A DNA stretch of 64,000 bases from Fimbriimonadales bacterium (lineage in GTDB: Bacteria > Armatimonadota > Fimbriimonadia > Fimbriimonadales > GBS-DC): positions 62,001-126,000 of the forward strand of contig BPGO01000007.1 in assembly GCA_026003075.1 (NCBI GenBank), read 5' to 3'. Positions 58,344 through 64,000 of this stretch are shown piece after piece. A program made the position numbers and the translations under genes. A model generated the notes under the pieces. That model saw only the letters and a list, made by a program, of their open reading frames with translations. It was not told where the DNA came from and made no database searches. Position 1 is the first letter of the stretch; each line of letters opens with the position of its first letter.

Positions 58344-59570
58344 ATGAGGCGCAACTACGGCGCGAACGACACGATCCGAATCGCGATTATCGGGTGCGGC
58401 GGCATCGGACGCCATCATTACAGGCAGTTTGACCGTCTCCGCGGGCAGTGCGAGATTGTGGCGGCGTGTGATGTGTACCAAAAGCAACTGGACGAGTTTC
58501 TTCAGTTAACGGGACGCAGCGATATTGAGCCCTATCGTGATTATCGGCGCATTTTGGAGCGCAAGGACATCGACGCGGTGGTGGTCGCCACGCCCGACCA
58601 CTGGCACGCCAAAATCACGATCGACGCGTGTGAGGCGGGCAAGCATGTGTTTTGCGAAAAGCCTGCCATGCATAACATCGCCGAAGGGCTGGCGATGGTT
58701 CACGCAGCGCGGGAACATAAACGCACGGTTGCCATCGGGTTGCAACAGCGCAGCGGGGAGCATTTCAAAGAGGCGGTGAACATCGTGCGCTCGGGACGGC
58801 TGGGCAAAATCACCACCGTTCACTGCTGGAATGTGGGCAACGAGACGCCCAACGGCATCGGCAACCCACCCGATAGCGACCCACCCCCAGGACTGGACTG
58901 GGACTTCTGGCTCGGACCTGCGCCCAAACGCCCCTATAACCCGAACCGTTGTCTCTATAACTTCCGCTGGTTCTGGGACTACGCAGGGGGTAAAGTGGCG
59001 GACTGGGGCGTTCACCTGATCGATATCGCGCTTTGGGCAATGGGCGAACACAACCCCATCGAAGTCGCCGCCTACGGGGGCAAATTTGCCCTCAATGACA
59101 ATCGCGAAACGCCCGATACGGTCGATTGCCTCTGGAAGTTCAAGGATTGGACACTCGTCTATACGCATCGCGCGGGCAGCGACTACCCCTTGTACGGGCG
59201 TGGTTACGGCACGATGTTTTTCGGCACGAACGGGAGCCTCTATGTGAGCCGTGAGGGACTGGAGATACATCCCGATAAAGAGCGCATCCCTGCCTACAAG
59301 CGTGGCGGCTCGGCGCAGAGTGAACCCCATGCGGAGAACTTTCTGGCAGCCATCCGCGAGGGCGTTCCGCTCGCCGTCGATGTGCTGACGGGCGTGCGCT
59401 CTACGATTGTACCCCTGCTGGGCAATATCGCCTATCGCGTCGGGCGCAGTATCCGATGGGATGCCCAGCGAGCGCAGATTGTGGGCGACCGCGAGGCGAA
59501 CGCGCTGCTCAGTCGCAACTGGCGCGCTCCGTGGGGCATACCGAAACGCTACATTAAACCGATTGAGTAG
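58344..59570 (+). CDS. Gfo/Idh/MocA family oxidoreductase
   Basis: A 408-residue NAD(P)-dependent dehydrogenase of the inositol/sugar type. Seen: Rossmann motif IGCGGIGRHHYRQF, VVATPDHWHAKITIDAC, the catalytic-site EKP in VFCEKPAMHN and the WFWDYAGGKVADWGVHLIDIALW region with His-Asp-His-like residues near 230. These features match the large planctomycete/armatimonad-type members. GGGAGGAG precedes ATG 58344. Substrate unknown. Confidence 0.9.
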   Translation: MRRNYGANDTIRIAIIGCGGIGRHHYRQFDRLRGQCEIVAACDVYQKQLDEFLQLTGRSDIEPYRDYRRILERKDIDAVVVATPDHWHAKITIDACEAGKHVFCEKPAMHNIAEGLAMVHAAREHKRTVAIGLQQRSGEHFKEAVNIVRSGRLGKITTVHCWNVGNETPNGIGNPPDSDPPPGLDWDFWLGPAPKRPYNPNRCLYNFRWFWDYAGGKVADWGVHLIDIALWAMGEHNPIEVAAYGGKFALNDNRETPDTVDCLWKFKDWTLVYTHRAGSDYPLYGRGYGTMFFGTNGSLYVSREGLEIHPDKERIPAYKRGGSAQSEPHAENFLAAIREGVPLAVDVLTGVRSTIVPLLGNIAYRVGRSIRWDAQRAQIVGDREANALLSRNWRAPWGIPKRYIKPIE

Positions 59571-59579
59571 GGCAGCGGG

Positions 59580-59900
59580 TTAGCCGCCCAACTCGCGTGC
59601 GAGCCACTCGGCGAACCCCTCGTTGACACTGGCGAGGGGGAGTTCGCCGATGAACTGCGTGTAGGTGATATGCCGACGCACTACCTGCTCTATCTGCTCG
59701 CGAGCACCCGCGCGCGCTTTGACAATCAGCACGATCTCGGATTCCTGGTGAATTGCGCCCTCCCAAAGATAGGCGCAGGTAATGGGGAACCAGTTCGTGC
59801 AAACGGCGATGTTCTCGCGCAGCAGGTCATAGGCGACCCTCTGCGCCTCCTCAAGCGTGCTAAAAGTCAGGTAGTAAAGCGCAATCGGTTCTGGCTGCAT
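59580..59900 (-). CDS. cutA: Divalent-cation tolerance protein CutA
   Basis: A 106-residue ferredoxin-like trimeric protein of the CutA1 family. Seen: YLTFSTLEEAQRVAYDLLRENIAVCTNWFP (in two motifs), YLWEGAIHQESEIVLIVKAR and YTQFIGELPLASVNEGFAEWL. The family's usual NxxP and VNxxYxxWL patterns are met. Function in metal tolerance is uncertain even in well-studied bacteria. Confidence 0.88.
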   Translation of the reverse strand: MQPEPIALYYLTFSTLEEAQRVAYDLLRENIAVCTNWFPITCAYLWEGAIHQESEIVLIVKARAGAREQIEQVVRRHITYTQFIGELPLASVNEGFAEWLARELGG

Positions 59901-59934
59901 AGATTATCCGTTCACGGACATCGCATGTCTCCGA

Positions 59935-61248
59935 CTACCGCCGTGTTGACCGACCGCCCCGTACCATACGCTCCACTTCGTTCGGCTCGCGGGGCAGGGC
60001 GCGACTTAGATTCTCAACGCCCGACTCCGTCACCAGGTAGTCGTCCTCGATGCGAATCCCAATTCCCTCGGCAGGGATATACAAGCCCGGTTCGATTGTG
60101 AACACCATGCCGGGCTTGAGAGGGATGTTCGGGTCAAGGTCGTGTACATCCATGCCGAGCATGTGCGACAAGCCATGCACGAAGAACCGATCCAGCGTTT
60201 GCTCGTTGCCGTTCTCGTCTTTGGCGCGGAGTTTATGATTGCGGAAGAATTCCACCACTTTCTGATGCAGTTGTCCCAATGTGATGCCGGGCTTGGCTTC
60301 TTTTTCGGCGTACTTCATCGCGTCCAGCACAGCGACATAGAGTTCGCGTTGTCGTGGGGTGAACTTGCCTGATGCGGGGTAGGTACGGGTGATGTCGGCG
60401 GTGTAGTAGGAGTATTCCGCGCCGATGTCCACCAACACGAGTTCATGCGGCTGTACGCGCCGTTTGTTCGCGTTGTAGTGCAAGATGCATGCGTTCGGTC
60501 CAGAGCCGATAATCATCGGGTAGCCCTCGCGTTCGGAGCCATGTCGTCGGAAGGCTTCCTGCGCTGCGCCTTCCAGTTCATATTCGTAAACACCGGGCGC
60601 GAGCCGAGCAGCAAGAGCGCGATGCCCGGCAATGCTTGCCTGGATCGCCTTGCGCATAAGGGCAATCTCGGCAGGCGATTTCACAACGCGCATCTGCGCC
60701 ATGAGGCGCTCCACGCCGCTGATTTGGGCTTCTGGATTTGCCTCCCGCAGGGTGTCTGCCAGAGCGGTACGCGCAGGGCGATTCACCAGCACGCGCGGAT
60801 GCGTTTTCAGGGCTTCCGCAAGAAACTCCCGCAACGCGCCGCGCTCGCGAATATCCTCGATACCCGACTCACGGCGTGTCTGTTCATTCGGTTCGGGTTG
60901 CGGCCCCTCAAAGAGGCGCGACATCCGCGATTGGCGCGGCAGGAACAGCACCGCCTCGTGCCCCAGTGGGCTGCCCTCTGGTAAAATCACCAGCACGCCG
61001 TTTACTGCCTCCAGCCCTGTCAGATACATAAAGTTGCTGTCTTGACGGAACCGCAGTCGCGTAGGGGGGCTACTCTCACTGGCGAAAATCGCGATTTGGT
61101 CGCTTTCCAGCATCTGGCTCAGTTGGGCACGCCGCTGCGCGTATTCGCTGAGCGGGATGCCCCACAGCGTCGGCGCGTCTGCCACGGCATACAGGCTGCT
61201 CGTCAACAGGATTAGCCACAGTGTCCATCCAAACGAAGCGCGTCGCAT
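59935..61248 (-). CDS. Secreted Xaa-Pro aminopeptidase (peptidase M24)
   Basis: Cleaves the residue before proline. The 437-residue product has a signal peptide (WTLWLILLTSSLYAVA), an N-terminal domain (SNFMYLTGLEAVNGVLVIL) and a pita-bread domain with all metal ligands: Asp in VLVDIGAEYSYY, Asp in TADITRTYP, His in HGLSHMLGMDVHD, Glu in FTIEPGLYIP and Glu in RIEDDYLVT. Start ATG 61248 is 7 bases after a TACACT box. Export is unusual compared with cytoplasmic PepP but known in this family. Confidence 0.9.
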   Translation of the reverse strand: MRRASFGWTLWLILLTSSLYAVADAPTLWGIPLSEYAQRRAQLSQMLESDQIAIFASESSPPTRLRFRQDSNFMYLTGLEAVNGVLVILPEGSPLGHEAVLFLPRQSRMSRLFEGPQPEPNEQTRRESGIEDIRERGALREFLAEALKTHPRVLVNRPARTALADTLREANPEAQISGVERLMAQMRVVKSPAEIALMRKAIQASIAGHRALAARLAPGVYEYELEGAAQEAFRRHGSEREGYPMIIGSGPNACILHYNANKRRVQPHELVLVDIGAEYSYYTADITRTYPASGKFTPRQRELYVAVLDAMKYAEKEAKPGITLGQLHQKVVEFFRNHKLRAKDENGNEQTLDRFFVHGLSHMLGMDVHDLDPNIPLKPGMVFTIEPGLYIPAEGIGIRIEDDYLVTESGVENLSRALPREPNEVERMVRGGRSTRR

Positions 61249-61255
61249 ACCTTAC

Positions 61256-61261
61256 AGTGTA
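61256..61261 (-). promoter_or_regulatory. TACACT box, leaderless type
   Basis: On the minus strand CCAGGTACACT ends 7 bases before ATG 61248. It is a variant of the recurrent element. Confidence 0.4.
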
Positions 61262-61300
61262 CCTGGTGTGCAAGGGGAGAACGCACCTACCTGCACGGGG

Positions 61301-61306
61301 TATAAT
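61301..61306 (+). promoter_or_regulatory. TATAAT box before greA
   Basis: GGGGTATAAT at 61297-61306, 47 bases before ATG 61354. Confidence 0.45.
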
Positions 61307-61353
61307 AACAGTCTACAAACACGCTGCAGCGACGGCATCTGAGGGGATCGAGC

Positions 61354-61821
61354 ATGACCGAGATACTCATCACGCCAGAAGGTTACGATCGGCTCAAGCG
61401 CGAGTTGGAGGAACTGAAAACCGTTAAGCGCCGCGAAATCGTGGAGCGCATCAAAGCGGCGCGCGCGTTAGGCGACCTGAGCGAGAATTTTGACTATCAG
61501 GACGCCAAGCGGCAGCAGGCGTTCCTGGAAGGGCGTATCAAGGATTTGGAAACTGTGCTGAGCCGCGCGAAAGTCGTGCCCCGCCCCGACAATGCCAGCG
61601 AAATTGTCCATTTGGGCAGCAAAGTCACTCTCTACGACCTCGAGACAAACAAAGAACGCACCATCACGATTGTCGGTTCGTTTGAAGCCGACCCGTTGCA
61701 AGATATGATTTCCATTCTCTCGCCTCTGGGCGAGGCGTTGCTGGGCAGGGCGGTGAACGAGGAGGTTGTGGTCAATACCCCTAAAGGCGAAGTACGCTAC
61801 CGAGTTGTGCGCATTGAGTAG
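61354..61821 (+). CDS. greA: Transcription elongation factor GreA
   Basis: Rescues backtracked RNA polymerase. The 155-residue product has the N-terminal coiled coil with the acidic tip AARALGDLSENFDYQDAK (Asp and Glu that reach the active site), the joining helix and the C-terminal FKBP-like domain (GSKVTLYDLETNKERTITIVG, SPLGEALLGRAVNEEVVVNTPKG in parts). Length is typical. A small unknown gene follows 47 bases downstream. Confidence 0.95.
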   Translation: MTEILITPEGYDRLKRELEELKTVKRREIVERIKAARALGDLSENFDYQDAKRQQAFLEGRIKDLETVLSRAKVVPRPDNASEIVHLGSKVTLYDLETNKERTITIVGSFEADPLQDMISILSPLGEALLGRAVNEEVVVNTPKGEVRYRVVRIE

Positions 61822-61868
61822 CAGGAATCGATCGGGACACGCCGAACCGTTTCCATAGGAGGCGGACT

Positions 61869-62108
61869 ATGGCACGCGTAACTTTGCTGATTGGTTTGAC
61901 GAACGGGCAAGAGATCGACTGCCCCATCAACTCGCGCGACGAGGCGCAGCAAGTGATTGAGGAACTGCGCCGTTCCGATGACTTGGTGAACCTGCCGGGA
62001 ATCTGTTATATCCGTGCTTCTGGCTCTTCCGAGCTGGGCGCACGGGGGGTGGTGGCGGTACACCCACATCAGGTGGTCTATACGCAGATCTTAGGCGTCG
62101 ATGAGTAG
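61869..62108 (+). CDS. Small conserved-looking protein of unknown function
   Basis: A 79-residue beta-rich protein (VTLLIGLTNGQEIDCPINSRDEAQ ... SSELGARGVVAVHPHQVVYTQIL in parts). Not recognised. TAGGAGGCGG at 61857-61866 gives a strong ribosome site before ATG 61869, so it is almost surely translated. Probably co-transcribed with greA. The strand-loop-helix start followed by a hairpin suggests a compact single domain. Confidence 0.7.
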   Translation: MARVTLLIGLTNGQEIDCPINSRDEAQQVIEELRRSDDLVNLPGICYIRASGSSELGARGVVAVHPHQVVYTQILGVDE

Positions 62109-62133
62109 CATCGGGACACTCTGCCGTGAGGTG

Positions 62134-62161
62134 GGGCAGGGCAGACACTAATGCCCTGCCC
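62134..62161. terminator. Bidirectional hairpin terminator
   Basis: GGGCAGGGCA at 62134-62143 pairs perfectly with TGCCCTGCCC at 62152-62161, 8-base loop. It lies between convergent genes and overlaps the last codons of the minus-strand glycosyltransferase. Confidence 0.6.
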
Positions 62162-64000
62162 TGCGCAGTTGACACCAAAGGCGCCACAGGTCTGCAAGGG
62201 CGCGCCCATAACGCTCCCATCCGTAGCGTGACTGCCCGTGCGCACGGGGACGATGTTGCACTTCTAATTCCGCCACCTGGTAGCCGAGCCGGTAGGCAAT
62301 CAGCGGCAGATACCGATGATAATCGCGCTCTAACCATGGGATAAGTGCTTGCACCACCTCACGCCGCATGCCCTTGAACCCGCAGTTCGCATCGTGCAGG
62401 GGCAAGCCGAAGAGCCAGCGCAACCCTGTGTTAAACACGCGCGACGCCCACACCTTAAGAAGCGGGTCCCGCCGCTGCTTGCGCCAGCCGACGACCATAT
62501 CCGCCGCACCCGACTGTAGAATCCGAAGCATCGGCGCTACCGCTTCGGGGTTCTCCTGTAAATCGGCGTCGAGGGTGAACAGATATTCGCCCTGCGCGGC
62601 GTTGAAGCCGGTTCGGTACGCGGCGGTTTTGCCCTGCTTGGTGGGATGACGCAGGGGGATCAGGCGCGGTTCGGATTGGTGTGCGGTCTGCAGATACTCC
62701 CAACTCCCGTCCTCACTGCCGTCGTCCACCAAAATCATCTCCCACGCTTGATGGGTTGCCTCTAAGGCGCACTTGCACTGCCGAACCAGTTCGGGCAGGT
62801 TCGCGCGTTCGTTATGGAGGGGCACAATCAGGCTCAGCGTGGGGGGGGTCCATCGGTAGGCTCGCGTTACCTCCAGAGGGGTCTCATAGTCCCGTGTGAA
62901 GCGGAAGGGCGCGTTCGTGCGGATCAGTGCGTAGTAGGCTGCGCCTTCGAAGTCCATCGTGCGCAACGGCACAAACGGCTTCTCCTCGCGCGCACTCAGG
63001 AGCATCGCGTTGCGCTCGAAATCGGGGGGCATTTTGCCTTTGTAGACGCGCTGAGGCACGAGGATCACATCCCCGCGCTGTAGCCCTTCACCTGTAGGCA
63101 ACAGCTTGCGGAAGCCGTGCTGCTCGGCGTAGAACATCCAGCCCCACGACCCTGCATACCATACGCGCTCACCCGCGAACAGTTCAGCGAACTCGCTGGC
63201 GATACGCTTATAGCGGACGGCGTAGTCGTAATCCGCGGCGATCACCATCAGGCTCAACAGCCCTTGAAGTAGTAGCAGGAATGGGCGCTTGCCCACCCGC
63301 GGCGTCAACAGCAGCACGATCGGGGGCAAGGCATACAACAAGTGGCGCATCGCTTGGAAGGGCACGCCCCACACGGCGGCAATCAGCGCCGCCGCCAGCC
63401 AAACACGCAAAAAGGAGTCGGAGCGATTCTCTTCGCGTGGGGAAACCAGCAGCACCGTTCCCAACAGGGCGCCGCCACACACCAGCCAAAACAGCGTCTG
63501 CGCGTAAATCGGTCGCCCCTCGAAGAGCGCGAGATGCCAGTAGATTAGCCCGCCGCAAGTGAACCCCATGAGCGCGGTTTTCCACAGCCAGCCTTGTCCC
63601 AGAGCTTCACGCCAGCGAGGAAGCAGTCCCCACAGGAGCAGTGTGCTTGCGCCCAAACCCACCACGCCAGGTAAAAACTTCGCCTCCCACGGCGCACTGC
63701 CCCTACGCTCCTGCCATAAATAGAGCAGATGTACCTCTCCGTCCGCCCACAGGTTCATTGCAGACCAGAGCGTTAAGGGCAGCATTGCGATGAGCAGCCA
63801 TCCTGCCTGTCGCCACGCACGCCGCTGCAGGGCATAAACCAGCGCGAGCGGTATCCAAAACAGCGCCGTATATTTCGCCAGCCCACTGAGTCCACCCAGT
63901 AGTGCGCCCGCTATCAACCATCGCCGACTGCCCTGCGCCAACCCCTCCACCCAACATGCCAACCCGCTCACAAACAGGGCAAATGCAGGCACATCGCGCA
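62148..64000 (-). CDS. GT-C (PMT/ArnT-like) membrane glycosyltransferase fused to GT2 domain; 5' end outside window
   Basis: The frame is open to the right edge (…RDVPAFALFVSG), so the N-terminus is missing; about 617 residues are visible. The first ~390 hold 8-9 membrane segments with the RDVP-type start and KYTALFWIPLALVYAL of GT39/ArnT-like enzymes that use lipid-linked sugars. The last ~230 residues are a complete GT2 domain like dolichyl-phosphate mannosyltransferase: SLIVPLHNERANLPEL, ILVDDGSEDGSWEYL, FTLDADLQENPEAV, DANCGFKGMRREVV and QSRYGWERYG. One chain could therefore charge the lipid carrier and then transfer the sugar. Fusion in this order is uncommon. Confidence 0.85.
   Translation of the reverse strand, partial: RDVPAFALFVSGLACWVEGLAQGSRRWLIAGALLGGLSGLAKYTALFWIPLALVYALQRRAWRQAGWLLIAMLPLTLWSAMNLWADGEVHLLYLWQERRGSAPWEAKFLPGVVGLGASTLLLWGLLPRWREALGQGWLWKTALMGFTCGGLIYWHLALFEGRPIYAQTLFWLVCGGALLGTVLLVSPREENRSDSFLRVWLAAALIAAVWGVPFQAMRHLLYALPPIVLLLTPRVGKRPFLLLLQGLLSLMVIAADYDYAVRYKRIASEFAELFAGERVWYAGSWGWMFYAEQHGFRKLLPTGEGLQRGDVILVPQRVYKGKMPPDFERNAMLLSAREEKPFVPLRTMDFEGAAYYALIRTNAPFRFTRDYETPLEVTRAYRWTPPTLSLIVPLHNERANLPELVRQCKCALEATHQAWEMILVDDGSEDGSWEYLQTAHQSEPRLIPLRHPTKQGKTAAYRTGFNAAQGEYLFTLDADLQENPEAVAPMLRILQSGAADMVVGWRKQRRDPLLKVWASRVFNTGLRWLFGLPLHDANCGFKGMRREVVQALIPWLERDYHRYLPLIAYRLGYQVAELEVQHRPRAHGQSRYGWERYGRALADLWRLWCQLRRAGH

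Overview
The window looks like a chromosomal stretch of a GC-rich, probably thermophilic bacterium of the Armatimonadota (Fimbriimonadales-like). This is an inference. It rests on the dockerin-like C-terminus with paired VDDADLL motifs at 4740-4896, a PEP-CTERM protein plus exosortase in one genome segment, a flagellar basal-body operon, and very short or leaderless 5' ends behind TATAAT-type boxes. No ribosomal marker is present to confirm it. No CRISPR array, transposase or integrase was seen.

Layout. 1-3629 is the tail of a type III CRISPR-Cas locus: a RAMP protein, a small helical protein, an AT-rich protein with a HEPN-type R-x4-H motif, and a membrane-anchored SAVED-domain protein interrupted by one frameshift. 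3771-4896 is a secreted dockerin-like protein, also frameshifted. 4963-9723 (minus) is flgB-flgC-fliE-fliF-fliG-fliH. 9989-23550 is mostly housekeeping: an MmgE/PrpD protein, an HD protein, a BMP-family protein without signal peptide, miaB, an SDR, a CPBP protease-like protein, a sugar isomerase, a metal P-type ATPase, galT and a FadN-type beta-oxidation enzyme. It is broken by a tight cassette of tiny phage-head-like genes (15301-16680).

23784-32791 is an rhs island. A large secreted YD-repeat protein carries an 11-G tract that puts it out of frame, a candidate phase-variation switch. It is followed by two orphan copies of the rhs core end, each with a different C-terminal tip or none, a third degraded remnant, and several small membrane or repeat proteins that could be immunity or accessory proteins. 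This is the layout expected of a polymorphic toxin locus that swaps tips by recombination.

32990-39336 carries a Rieske protein, sufS-sufU, two unlike uracil-DNA glycosylases (family 5 and family 4), an Asp-box (sialidase-like) protein, a PEP-CTERM protein and a HIT protein. 39432-47528 is an exopolysaccharide/exosortase locus: export protein, chain-length/BY-kinase-like protein, initiating sugar transferase, epimerase, UbiA-type phosphoribosyltransferase, GtrA protein, exosortase and EpsI-like protein. The PEP-CTERM protein at 36970 is a candidate client. 47531-64000 holds an ABC ATPase, a Nudix hydrolase, sucD, pntB, a 14-residue-repeat protein, tRNA-Asn, rluB, a GH-A-clan glycosidase, a lipoprotein, asnS, an oxidoreductase, cutA, a secreted Xaa-Pro aminopeptidase, greA, a small unknown and a GT-C/GT2 fusion that runs off the right edge.

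A recurring promoter-like 11-mer, TCAGGTACAAT, appears four times just upstream of genes. At least eight genes have a -10-like box only 6-9 nt before the start codon, so leaderless mRNAs are probably common in this organism.
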